Source: Nectonema munidae
Lineage: Eukaryota; Nematomorpha; Nectonematoida; Nectonematidae
DNA: 64,000 bases
Assembly: GCA_030549495.1 (NCBI GenBank)
Contig: JAUIRK010000934.1
Coordinates: 685,462-749,461 of the forward strand
Reading direction: 5' to 3'
The notes under the pieces are model-generated. The model worked only from the letters and a program-made list of their open reading frames with translations, ran no database searches and had not been told where the DNA came from. A program made the position numbers and the translations under genes. This document shows, in pieces, positions 1-12,400 of the stretch. Within the stretch, counting starts at the first letter, position 1; every line of letters starts with the position of its first letter.

Positions 1-1369
1 TATTTATTGATGCGCGCATGAATATCTTTACTGAATGCATTTCAAAGCAATATTAGCGCATCGCTAAAACAAAAGGACATCGTTTGTGTGTGCCTACCTT
101 TTTACTCAGTTATAGCATGTAAAATGTTTTAAGGGTTAAATAAGCTATTTTGAGTTGAATCATGACGTGTGATACGTCAAAATGTAGCAAATTATATACT
201 GGATTATGTAAACGATTTTTTGATAAATGTTGATTTAAAAATAAAGTTTATCTACCTCTTTTCAATGCTAATTTCAACATCGATTATTATTATTGATATA
301 AAATTTGTTTTCAAGATTTTCAAAATCAAGACCACTTTTTATTGTTAAAACCACTAATTTGTTTTATATTTTAAATCTCTATAGTATATGATATAATATA
401 CATAACCTTTTAAAAATGATGTATGTTTGGAGGCATTAAGTGTATACAATTAAACTAGAAGGAAGTACATTTTAGTCATATAGTTAAATTTGAAGGAAGT
501 TAGTTTTAAACCCGTTATATAATTAAAGCAGGTATTTTGCTTTGGATTTAAATTAGATGTTTAATAGTTATACTGTTTTATTTTTAAGTATTTATAGGAA
601 ATGATATAAAATAAAAGGAGGCATAAACTTAACTGATTATAAGAATATGTCTAACAAAGGAATGATATAAAATAGAAGGAGGCATTAACTTATCAGGTTA
701 TAATAATATGTCTAACAAAGGAATGTTATTAAATGAAAAATCGCTTTTGCCTCCCTGAATCAAGTTTATCTTTAAATAGTTATTACTTTAGAATTTTCGT
801 CGTGAGTTTTCAATATTTTAAGTCATGTTGCATCCTTATTTTTATACACCCATTTATAACAAGTAATCTTATTTATGTTGCAAGGCAAAATCGATTTTTC
901 ACCTAATGTCATTTCATTTCCTTAGCTCCAAGTAAGGATAGGATAATAGAAATGAGTAATCGGAATTAGGCGTATTTAAATAAATTTCAAAAATATCACG
1001 TATTTTGAATCACTTTTTTCAAGTTAAAATGTGATGGCGCAAATCAGAGAACGAAAAGATAAAACAAGTCACTGATCAGTTGATATCGCCACAAAGACAA
1101 CCTACAAAGAAGGAAAACTGTTTTTTTGGGTTTTAGCCCCTAAACAACAAAACATAAGCAAATGTATCTAGAATTGCCACTGAGATAGATTCTACCTAGG
1201 GGCAGATTGAACAAAAAAAATGCCAGAATATCTACTTTCATACTAGAGTCAAAATCATTAGATTTTGTTTTTCAAAAAAAACTAGAAACTTATAAAATTT
1301 ACAAGGAATTTGAGCACCTGTTGAAAGACTCTTCAAACTGGACACTTGTCGTTTGAGTGAAAGCAAGTA
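1..1369. other. AT-rich spacer
   Basis: No coding region or RNA gene could be supported here. The only structure seen is a tandem duplication at 597-720, listed separately. The stretch ends at the TA target site of the first Tigger element and lies downstream of the 3' end of the minus-strand eEF1G gene. Confidence 0.5.
597..720. repeat. 62-bp tandem duplication
   Basis: Two adjacent copies of about 62 bp share the blocks AATGATATAAAATA, AGGAGGCAT and ATATGTCTAACAAAGG. They differ at a handful of positions, so the duplication is not very recent. A weaker echo (GGAGGCATTAAGT) occurs near 431. No coding or transposon signature is attached. Confidence 0.75.
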
Positions 1370-3245
1370 CAGTAGAATCTCGCTACTATGCCCCCTCGGT
1401 ACTATGCCACTCTCGCTACTATGCCACTTTCACTCGGTCCGGACAAAATTCAGTAGAAAATAAACTTACTATGCCACCACCTAATCTCGCTATTATGCCA
1501 CTATTTATTTGTGTGTTGCGTTTTTTAATTATATTTCTCAACTTTTTTTACAAAATTAATGAATATATTTTTTTAGATTTATTGTTTTTATTTGCGTAAA
1601 AAATTAACATGTCAGATATAAAACGCAAGCGAACCGATTTCACTCTAAAGCAGAAAAAAGAAATTATTGATGCCGAAAAAATGAGCCTAATCAGTCCAAG
1701 CTGGCCAGAGAAATAAGCAAGAAATGGGGTATTGAAGTGAAGAGAACTACGGTAAAAAGCATTCTCAGCAAAAAGGATGCAATCGAGGCTGCAATCAAAA
1801 CTGGATTTTCATCGAAACGCGTTAAGTTGACGCAGGCTCACGATCCAAATCTTGATGAAGGGGTGCTCATGTGGCTGAAGCAAGCGAGAGGACACAATCT
1901 GCCTGTCAGTGGAAGTCTGGTCAAAGAAAAGGCAATGAAACTGGCCGAGATAATGCACATTCCGGGATTCATGGCAAGCGACGGTTGGCTGGACAATTTC
2001 AAAAAGCGTCACGGCATTACTTTTAAAACAATACAAGGAGAAGCAGGAGCGGTAAATTTGCAATCTCTTTTTGAGTGGCAACAACAGGTTCTCCGACCTT
2101 TGCTTGCACAATTTTCTGCAGAAGACGTCTTCAGTCTAGACGAAACTGGACTCTTCTGGCAGCTGCTACCAAACAAGACCATGGCTTTCAGAGGAGAGCG
2201 GTGCACTGGAGGTAAAAAAAGTAAGCAAAGAATCACTCTTCTGGTTGGAGCAAAGATGAGCGGCAACGAAAAGCTTCCTCTTCTGGTGATTGGCAATTCA
2301 AAGAAACCGCGTGCCTTCAAAAACAAAAAAATTCCGGTGACACATACAAGGCAAATTCGAAAGCGTGGATGACGACGGAGCTCTTCGAAGAAACATTGCG
2401 TGAGTGGAACGAGCGACTCGTCAAGCAGGGACGCAAAGTGCTGCTTTGTCTCGATAACTTCTGTGGCCACCCATCTGATCTCCAGTTCGACAATATAAAG
2501 CTGCTATTTTTTCCTCCTAACACAACATCAATCTCGCAACCAATGGATCAGGAGGTTATAGAGAGTCTCAAACGCCACTACAAGAAACGTTTGCTCTCTC
2601 GCAGGCTTGAAGCCATAGACGAGGAAAGAGAGTTTAAGTTCACGTTGCTTGATGCTCTACACGTTGCCCGGTATGCTTGGGAGCAGGTTAACAAATCGGT
2701 CATCAAAAACTGTTTTGTAAAAGCTAAGTTTGTGGAAGAAGAAATTGATCAGATTGAGCCAAATGTTGAAGAGTTGCTCGAGATTTGGAATGCTTTGCCT
2801 ACTGAGGAAAAGATGCACAATAACGAGGAGATTGAGCTAACTGACTTTCTCAATGCTGACGAGCGTCTCGCAACTAGTGGCTCTCTTCTGCTAGAGGAGA
2901 TTGCTGAGGAAGTGCTGAAAAGCAAGGAACCAATTGAAAGCGAAGACGACAAGGAAACTATCGAAGAGGAAGTGGTTCAATTCCAAGAAGCCCAAAGAGC
3001 GTGGAGCACTGTTCGAAAATTTATGCAGCATTGTAGCGTAAAGCTCAAAGTGATGCAAGCGTGCGATTGTTTAGATCAAGAAATGCTTGAGATCCGCCAT
3101 ATGAAAATGCGTCAGACAACCATTTTTGAGAGCTTTGGAATAGGACACAAATATATAAAAAAAATAAGGCTATTTTTACAAAACCCTCGCTACTATGCCA
3201 CTTTTGGTCGGCCCCGAAGGGTGGCATAATAGCGAGATTTTACTG
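1370..3245 (+). mobile_element. Tigger/pogo DNA transposon, nearly intact
   Basis: A 1.88-kb element is bounded by TA target sites (1368-1369 and 3246-3247). The inverted ends read CAGTAGAATCTCGCTACTAT on the left and CAGTAAAATCTCGCTATTAT on the right (reverse complement). Just inside the left end the motif ACTATGCC recurs several times (about 1383-1500), and it recurs inside the right end, which suggests arrays of transposase binding sites. The body holds one pogo-type transposase frame in the same orientation. Complete ends and only two small frame breaks suggest a fairly recent insertion. It sits about 130 bp beyond the eEF1G poly(A) signal, in antisense orientation. Confidence 0.92.
1609..3229 (+). 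pseudogene. Tigger/pogo transposase, two frameshifts
   Basis: The protein has the order of pogo-group transposases. An N-terminal HTH begins MSDIKRKRTDFTLKQKKEII. A CENP-B type HTH follows (LKQARGHNLPVSG through GWLDNFKKRHGI). The DDE_1 catalytic domain then shows FSLDETGLFW, VLLCLDNFCGH and QPMDQEVIESL, carrying the three expected aspartates. The acidic tail is typical of the family. One base appears lost in the A run near 1676-1681, which shifts the frame after about 24 codons. A second shift near 2341-2344 separates the first catalytic aspartate from the rest. Apart from these the frame is open, ending at a stop at 3227-3229 inside the right terminal repeat. As it stands it cannot encode an active enzyme. 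Confidence 0.9.
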
Positions 3246-3370
3246 TAATTGACAAAATCACCAATATATTTAACCACACTTTCAGAATGATTGAACGTAC
3301 GCAGACTCCTAGAATGCAATTGCTAACTCTGTCACTATAGATAAACATGATATAAGAAAAAATTTCAAAG

Positions 3371-3376
3371 TTTATT
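3371..3376 (-). promoter_or_regulatory. Poly(A) signal of eEF1G
   Basis: AATAAA on the minus strand lies 38 nt beyond the eEF1G stop codon (TGA at 3414-3416). This is a usual distance for a short 3' UTR and implies mRNA cleavage near 3345-3360, just outside the neighbouring Tigger insertion. Confidence 0.6.
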
Positions 3377-3413
3377 TAAAAAATGAATTTAATTTTTCAA
3401 GGATAAAAGAGAA

Positions 3414-6400
3414 TCATTTGAAAATCTTTCCTTGATTAAATTTCATACCACCAAAATCACCTTCCCACGACAAAAACTCCGTAACGAGTTTTTTAGTGTC
3501 TTCGGATGAGTAATCTAGCTTCTTCCAATCATAACTTTCATAATCTATTTGCCAATCAGGAGATAACTTAAAAATTAAAAAATACATAAATGAAACCGTG
3601 TTTTTCATACATACATATACAGGTAAATACCGATATCTCGAATAAGGGATATCTCGAATACCATGCTTATGTCGATATGCATCGCCGGTCCCGATCGTGT
3701 TCTCTATATAAAGTACATAAAACAACTCTTGATATCTCGAATACGGTAATCTCGAACACTCCGCTTATGTCGAAGTATATTCAAAGTCAAAAGAGAACTA
3801 AATTACCCTCGGTTATCTCGAAATATTCTAATATTTTACGCTCTCTTCAATAAAATTGCTTTATCTTTGTTTCATTTATTTTATGTTGATGACATAATAT
3901 TCAATGTTTCATTATATTCACTATGCAAAATGACGGATACAGTATTGTAGCATTTTAATAAATCAATAAGTAGGCATTGTATGTACCATTTAAGCTATCA
4001 AGACACTAAATTAGTCGTATTGAGATTTGTAATACACGCTGCTTCTATCATACCACATGTGTGAATCAGAATAAATATCTCTAAAAGAAATATAAAATGT
4101 ACTTAACACGTACGATAAATCTTTCTTGCTACAAATCTTTCATTTTTCATCTACTTGCGTATTATCTGTATATCTTAATTTGGAGTCTTTATCATCTTTA
4201 ACACATTTGTTCTGTAAGTCAATTTACTATTATCTTCTTATATTAACACTTTTTTCGTCATAAATTTATTTAATTCCTTCTAAATAATCATTAAAATAAA
4301 TATTTGACAATTATCGTTGTTAATTTCAATGAAAAATATAGTATAATGTCTTTTTATTAGAACGCTAATAATCTTTACATGAAAAATAAAAGTACCTAAT
4401 CATGTAATTTTATCAAAAAACTCTCCTGTTTAAAAATATTTTTTGATTAAGTAAGATGTATCGGATGTGAATTTTTTCTAATCCGCGGATATTAGATTTG
4501 ACATCCGAGAGGATGCGGATGCGAATTAAAAAATTTTTTTATGCGGATGATAAACTTTCAAATATAACAGGTCTTCAAACTTTTACACTATTTAATTTCA
4601 TTTCTTGTCCTATTTTTTTAATTCAACAATATATAAAAGTGTATAGCTTTTATATGCGGATATCCGATACATCACTATTAAGTAGAGCCTTTTCGTATTT
4701 TTTTCTTTTCGAATCTTAGCTAAAAAAAATTTTTTATGCTTTTTATATAAAACTAACTTTTTTTAACAAAAAACCCATCATTTTTTTGTATTTTACAATT
4801 GACTTAATTTATCACTATATGGTTTTTTAAACAAATTTAATTTGCGATTAAATATGGTAACATTTAAAAAATAATACGCTTAAATAATGATCATAATTTT
4901 GTTTTCAATCACCTTTTAAGAGTTTTAATTTAAGTCTTTCACCTGACATTATGTCGTCTCAAAACAGCACAGAGCAGTTTCTGACTCCTTGTGTAAAAAG
5001 AAAATTAAAAACTCATACAATATCAACAAAATTTCAAGCTATTGCTGACGTAGAAAAAGGAAGAGACAGCAAAGCAGCCATCGCTAAAAAATACAGCATT
5101 CCACCAAACACTTTATCAACATGGATCAAGAATGGAGAAAAGATCAAGGAAGCGTATGAGCAAAGCACTTTGGACCGCAGAGGAAGAAGATGAGAACTGC
5201 AACATACAAAGATACAGAACAAGCAGGACTTCAATGGTCTAAGGGAGCCAGAGACCGAAACATTCCTGTATCCGGGCCACTTCTTATTGCTAAAGCCCAT
5301 GAGTTCGCTTCTCAGCTAGGCGATGAGTTTAAATGCACAAGTGGCTGGCTTGAACGCTTCAAAGATCGTCATAATATTACATTTAAACCAAAACTCTAGG
5401 GTTTAAAAGTATAGAATGTCATGGTGGAAAAAATAGTAAAGAGCGGTTAACTCTCATGGTTTGCTCTAATATGTCAGGCTCAGAAAAGCTGCCTCTTCTC
5501 GTAATAGGAAAGTCTAAGAATCCACGATGTTTTAAGAATATCAAAACACTGCCAACCTCTTACGAAGCTAATAAAAAATCGTGGATTACATCAGACACAA
5601 CATGGCTAAAAAAGCTTGACACGAGATTTCACGGCCTCAAAAGAAAAGTTGCCATGATAGTAGACAATTGCCCAGCCCACCTAAAAATCAAAGAACTGAA
5701 AGCCATAACTCTGTTTTTTCTGCCTCCAAACACAACAAGCAAGACCCAGCCAATGGATCAAGGAATCATTCAGAATCTTAAAGTCCACTACCGTAAGCTT
5801 GTCATCTTTAAGCAGTTAAAGTCCATAGAAGAAAACGTAGAATTGCAAATATCCATTCTTGACGCCTTAAGAATGCTTTATCAGGCCTGGGAAAAAGTTA
5901 CAGAAAAGACTATTCAAAAATGTTTTCGGCACGCCAACTTCGTCAGAGAAACTCTAAATGAGGAAACATATTGCTCCAAAAATAATGAAGAAGAAGATGA
6001 TGACATCCCCCTCAACGCTCTTAGTCTACATGTGCCTTTTGAAGAGTATGCTGCGATTGATAATACTTTGGAGATAGCAGAATCTAATAGCGATAAGGAC
6101 ATTGTAGAAAATATCATCGCAGCAAGAAACCCAGAAATAGAAGAAGAAGAAAGTGACGATAATGACACAACAGAATTACCCAAGAAAAAGCCAAATTTAT
6201 CCAAAGTAAAAGAAGCCATGGAAGTTATTCAAAACTGGATTGAAATGACTGAAAATACGGAAGATATCATGCCTAGTTTCAAAAGATCCAGCGTCGAGTT
6301 ACATTGGCGGAGGTGCGCGCATCAACAGACCGTCATTACAAATTACTTCGGCAACTGCGAACGTCAGAAACATGCTCCCTAGACGAGTTTTATTAGTCTG

Positions 6401-9400
6401 TATATTGCTTTTTATCAGTGCATCAATTAAATTTTGTACTATATTTCATTGCATTTCTTTGATTCATTATTTGTTAACGGGAAGGTAAGGTGGTTTTTTA
6501 ATCTTTGAAGCGTATATGCTGCACTGACATCAAGTTATAAATTTTCAGAAAAGACGGGATTAGAACTTCATCTCATTCAATTAAGACAACATTTATAAAA
6601 GTTTCCATTAGTGGGTAATTCCGTTATAACAGGTTTTTATATTTGTATACAAACGTAAAACGAGTATCAATATACTATCTATTAAAATTAGCTCGTAAGT
6701 AGAAAATAACCTTTTGACTTCGGATATCTCGAAGCTTAATGATGGTCTCTCCAACTTCTAGATAACGATATTTTACTGTATATAAAATCTCAATTTAAAG
6801 CAACTCTAGTGAGCCAATTTTAAATTGTAGGTATCATCACTGGGCTTCAAGTAAAGTTCTCGATTTTTGAGAAGTTTAAGATGCAAAATTTATAAAGCGA
6901 TTAAGATTAAAAAATTTATTCAGACAAAATAAATAAGAAATTCTCTGACTTTTCTTTAAAAAAAATTCAATACAGAATAATAATTTTAAAATACTAATTA
7001 ATTAATATATTAATAAATTTGTATTAATAATTTTAAATATATAATTAAATATATATATTTAATTTATGAAAAAAAATTAAACAAATTATTACTTTTTTGC
7101 CTGTATGATTTTCATTAGTTACACTATATAATATTTTTTGAGTAAGCAGGCGATATTTTGCCAACTAAAATAGTAGAATATTTTAGACTTTTTTTTATTA
7201 GTTTGTATTGGACTCTTGTTTAAAAAAGTAATTTATTATTTTTACTCATTTAAATTTAAATAAAATTTAAAAAATAATTTTTTAGAGTGGGGGGAGATAA
7301 CCCATAAGTACCGAATTATGTTATAAAATATTTAGGGAGATGTCTATTTATTTCTTAAATTTTTTATTATCTAAAAATAAATTCAAAAAGCAAAATATTG
7401 TTATGATGAAAACGTGCTTCGATAGTGAAAGAAACTGAAAGCAAAGCAAATAAGAGCTAAAACTATGTACTATGCTTAAAGCAACAGTCAGGGGAATAGA
7501 GAAGGAACCCTCCTAGAATGCGATTGAGGTACCCATTAGTGCCCAAAATTTTATTTTATTAAAATTGAATAAAACCTTTTTATTTAAAATATTTATTCCT
7601 TTAACCCACGAAAAGCATGAAGTTTTACATTGCACTTTGTGCATTTTCTTTTTGTTGTCTTGCCACAAAAAGCACATCTTAATTTATTTTCATCTATTCC
7701 AGGAAAATGATTCAAACCATTATATCGCATTGAATCATCTTTTCGTTTAGAAACACGGCTATTGTGAAAAACTGTGTTTCTTGCTGGAAAAACTTTTCTA
7801 TCGTGACAATAAGTTTGTGAAACCGCAATTGGCAGTATGTGCTTCAAAAATGTGCACGGGTTTTCAATATGTTTGTGTAATAGCCATGAATTATACATGC
7901 TAATTTCTATACAAAATAAAAAAAGTAGCCAATACCATTTTCTATTTCTGATAAAGGGATTGTATGTTGAAAAGGTGTATTGATCCACCTGATCGCTGCC
8001 AACCATTGATTTATTGTAGTTGCCAATGATTGCTGGTCTTGAAACTGCAACATATTCCTTTAACTCTTGTGACCATCTTCTTGCTACCTCAAGGCTGAAT
8101 ACTTTCAAAGTTAGACGCAACTATCACATGTCCATTATCATTCCACTATCACATGTCCATTATCATTCCAGATTTCAACTCCACTGTTTACATCTTTATA
8201 ACCTATAATAGATCCTTTTTTCTTCTTTTTTAATTCGGTTTTTGAAAGTAATGGACAATCTTTCATGTTGCCCTTTATTGTTTCTGTACATCCAATGTTT
8301 TATTTTTAAGTATTTTAAAGGGGGTAAGTAGTTGTCAACATATTTGTTTTTCAAGATTTTTGAGAATCCTTCTGGCAAGGATTTTAGTAAACCAATAACA
8401 AGACTTGGTCCTAAACCAAGGTTCTTACTATATTCATTTTTTGAACCTTTTCCTTGATACACTTAAAAATCGTAAAGGTATCCTCTCTGTAAATTCAAGC
8501 ACCAGATTTTGTATCCCGAACGAATCGTTTTCATGGGAACTCTTTGCTTGAGTGTTTGATCAAACATTCCATAATAAGTAATCCTGATTCATCAACATTG
8601 ACTATTTTTGTCAACGAAGCAAATGTGACATTGCCCTTGACATTTGCCCCTTATTCAACATATGGGCCATTCCATTGATAGTTTGGGTTTGACATATTTT
8701 CTTTTAAAAATCTTGGAAGTACACGAAAATTTTCCTACTTGCTCAACAACAAGATCATGTTGGTTTTCATTGTCGCCTTTTGAAAATACCCGTTTGTTAT
8801 TGCGTGGTTGTAACAAATCTTCAGTCACAACTTTGTTAAAATCAGTCTTTTTATCTTTGTAATCAATTGTAACGATGCCGTCTTCAAAATCACGAATCAC
8901 CTGAAGTTCACATGTTTTTTTGATAAAATATGTAACTCAAAATTTAATTCATCATCTGAATCTTGATTTTGGTGCAGCCATAAAAATATCACCACTATAC
9001 CACTTCATTCAATTTTTATCTCTATTTTAAGCATCATCAATTTTTTTCTCTGCAATTCTGTATATGGTTGAATGTACACAGTAAGATATTTTGACTTATG
9101 TAAATATTCGCTATTTTTATATCCACGAGTTTATCCTAGTAACGTATGACCTAAATTTTACTTCATGGTATTTTAAGATTTATGGTGTATCATCATAATT
9201 TAGATGTTTTATAAAAGTAGCTACAAGGTAAGAGTTTATCCCACAGATTGTATGGTAGGAAAAATCAATTATGCATTGACTTCTTTCTAATTTAAGAAGT
9301 ATTAAACTTGCGTTTGCTTAGAATAGCAATTATCATATCCGCATTGGCATCCGCGGATACAAAAAATTTCCCATCTGATAAAACTCAATTGGCACGCATA

Positions 9401-12400
9401 CAGTGTACTTAAATTTCAAAAACAGAGGTATAGTTCTAAATTGATTTCAGTAATATCAAAGCGAGCATTTAAATTTGGAGGATAAATACCAAACTTAAGG
9501 CTCATATGGAAGTCCATGCATTTTTTCATTCGGAATGAAAATATGTGCTAAGGGGGTTGAGTAGAAAAAGTTTGCAAAACACAGTTGTAGAAACATAGTA
9601 TTATAATATAGTTTTTATAGTAGCAAGGAATTTATTTCGCATGACACTGCTTTTGACTGTACTTTTCAAGATTCAGCTCATTTTTCCACATGGTTGCATT
9701 TTGAAATATCATAAAATTCATTAATTAGCAGATGTAAAAATTTTTTAAAAGGATTAGAGGCCTTCAAAAGAAGACACATTTTTTTATGATACTTTGTAAA
9801 GAATCCACATGGAAAAGCATTTAACTTAAATAGCTGTGCTATAAGTTGAGTACGATCGGGCTTCCACGGTAAAAATTGCATCAACAATACTTTAGGACGC
9901 CTAGGGCACAACGTTTATTTTCAATCATGAATAGAAAGATATAACCCACTAGAAATTGTCTCACAAATAGAGAGGCTAGATGTATTTTCTTATATACGGA
10001 TAGATAGGTTTTACGGAGCTGCTTTTACAAGTATGAATAAATATTTCTTCAATTTTATGGTTCTAATTTTCCCTAATTTTAAATTTCTATCTTTCTCAAC
10101 TACTACAGATAATAAAGATGTATGAGAAAAAATCTTCATAAAGATTCTTCTTGGTAAAGGTTTGCGCTTTTATGAAGCAAATGTAGAAAGTTGGATTAAC
10201 AGTTTTCATAATTCTTTTTTTGATTTGAAACAAAAAATGTAACCTTAAAAGCTAAATCATGTCCTCTCCACAGCCACAGCCCGGAAATGTTGGAGGAAGA
10301 GTCGTCACCAAAGAGCACAACACTCGCGAATGCATTTTTACGCATCTTGTCTAAGCGCTGAAACATACCTAAAGTGAAGAACAATGCATCGGTTCACTTG
10401 AAGATCAGAAAGAAAACGTGTTGTATACATTTACTGATGTAAATAAATGATGCAATATAGCAAATAGGCAGACACTATACGGCTTCATGATGCAAAACGA
10501 GGAATACAATTAAGAACGTGAGGTAGTGTAAAATGTTCACAGCACGATTAATGCAATGTTTCGGTCTGCAATCCTAAATGTATTTTAATATATTGACATC
10601 ATCCACAAAAAACACCCTTCTTTTGTTGATACCTACCCGTTAACATGTTGTATGAACGTTTTTGCTAAAATGAGCATCAGCAAACTTTTGGAATATTTAC
10701 TTAAATGAAGCAATTAAGATTAATTTGAATGATTTAATTTAGCTTCTAAATTTAGTCTCAACGACAGCTAGTGTTAAGCAGTCTTTTCTGCTCGTAAACG
10801 ATATGAAGGCTTTCTTTGAATGATAGTGAGGCTCAAGCAAAACTTAGCTTTCAATTGAAAAATAATTTTTATTCATTGGTAATAGTAGAAGATTCTGCAA
10901 TAAAACAAAAAGACTGAATTTTTAGTCAAATAAAGTAAAGCTTTACAATTTATTTATTTATTTAATGAAATTAAAAATTTGAATTTACTCATAAATTTTT
11001 CAATTACAATTTTTTAAAATTTTGTATTTGTTATATATTATTAAACGAAAGAAGAAGAGTACTCGGTTTTACGGCTACTTTCTCAGCAAGCTAGCGTCTT
11101 CCGGTTTTACAACTATCGATAAATATTTGTTCAATTTTACATTTCAAATTTTCCTATTTTGCTCATCGCCTAACTTCAAATGTCTTTTTCTCAACTATTA
11201 CTCTTTCCCGTTTATTTTTGCCCTCCCTTTACCTTCACCTAAACAACTACAAACTATAAATGCAAGAATAAAGGAGAAACAAAACAAGAAAATTATATGA
11301 GAATTTATTTATTGCATGCATATGGTAAAACATGATGAGTCGACTTTGACATGCATACATGCGCAGCCCATAAAGATAGATGTAAAAAATAACATGTTGC
11401 CATAAAACCAGCATAAAAATGCTAAATCATGCAAAACTACTTTTAATCAAACACATTTGCCAAATAAATCGAAGAATAAGTGCCTACATATTATATAATC
11501 GAAATGCCCGCACCGAAGTGTGCAATATTCTAGTACCAAAAAAATTAAGAGTTTAGGAGAAATAGGTTTTACCCGAAACCTCCAATTGACAAGCCCTAGT
11601 TTCTACTAGGCTACGCCTCTCATGGGATTCATAGGTATTCTCTCACTGTGTTTGATTGACATATAAACAAATAAGTGGTAGTGAAAAAGATATTTTTAGA
11701 TTTTGATAAATTTTTGTTTAAGAGTTTTTCCTGTTATCAAGCAAATATCATATTCAGGGCCGTAGCCAGGGAGGGACAAGAAGGCATTGTAGCGCCTACT
11801 AATAAAATTGTCCAATTAATATTTGATACACTTTAACATAAAATAACACTAATTTTGTAAATTTACACTTATCAACACATCCATAAGGTCTTTTATACAG
11901 ATGACGAATGAAAGAATTATTAACATGTAGATATAATATAATATCATATGCAGATCTCGAAACATTTTTAGCTTCTCCTAAAAAAATCTCTGGCTACGGG
12001 CCGAATCATATCCAAAAAGATTTTTCCCTACGTCAAAGCAAATTTCTTGTTTTGCATTTTGTGAAAACGGTGCTAGAATTAAAAAATAGTTTCCAATCGT
12101 TGATACGTGCCGACACATCAATATTTTGTCCTATGGTTCGAATGCAGAGATGCGATGTGGCGGCTCACACCTAACAAATATCGAAATTTTACAAATACGA
12201 TAAAATGAAGACAAGCATGAAAAAGAATGTTACCTGTAATCAAATTACAACTCATGTACACTTTCTGTAATTCTTCAGGAAATTTGTACTGAGAGAACCA
12301 TAAAGAATAGTGCTCTGGATCAAATTTATCGAAGAAAAAGGCGACAGAATCTTTTTCATCGTTATTGGAATAAAAGCGTTTGAATTCGTCCAAAACGAAT

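Larger units (their letters stand above)
3620..6778 (+). mobile_element. Second Tigger/pogo element inside eEF1G intron
   Basis: The element is bounded by TA duplications (3618-3619, 6779-6780). Its ends begin CAGGTAAATACCGATATC on the left and CAGTAAAATATCGTTATC on the right (reverse complement). Near the left end the motif ATCTCGAA(T/C) recurs five or more times (3630-3830), a layout like that of the first Tigger with a different motif. The transposase frame (4951-6382) is broken and lacks part of the catalytic domain, so this copy looks older. It lies in the last eEF1G intron, antisense to the gene, with its left end only about 50 bp from the splice acceptor of the last exon. A hAT MITE is nested at 4454-4676. 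Confidence 0.88.
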
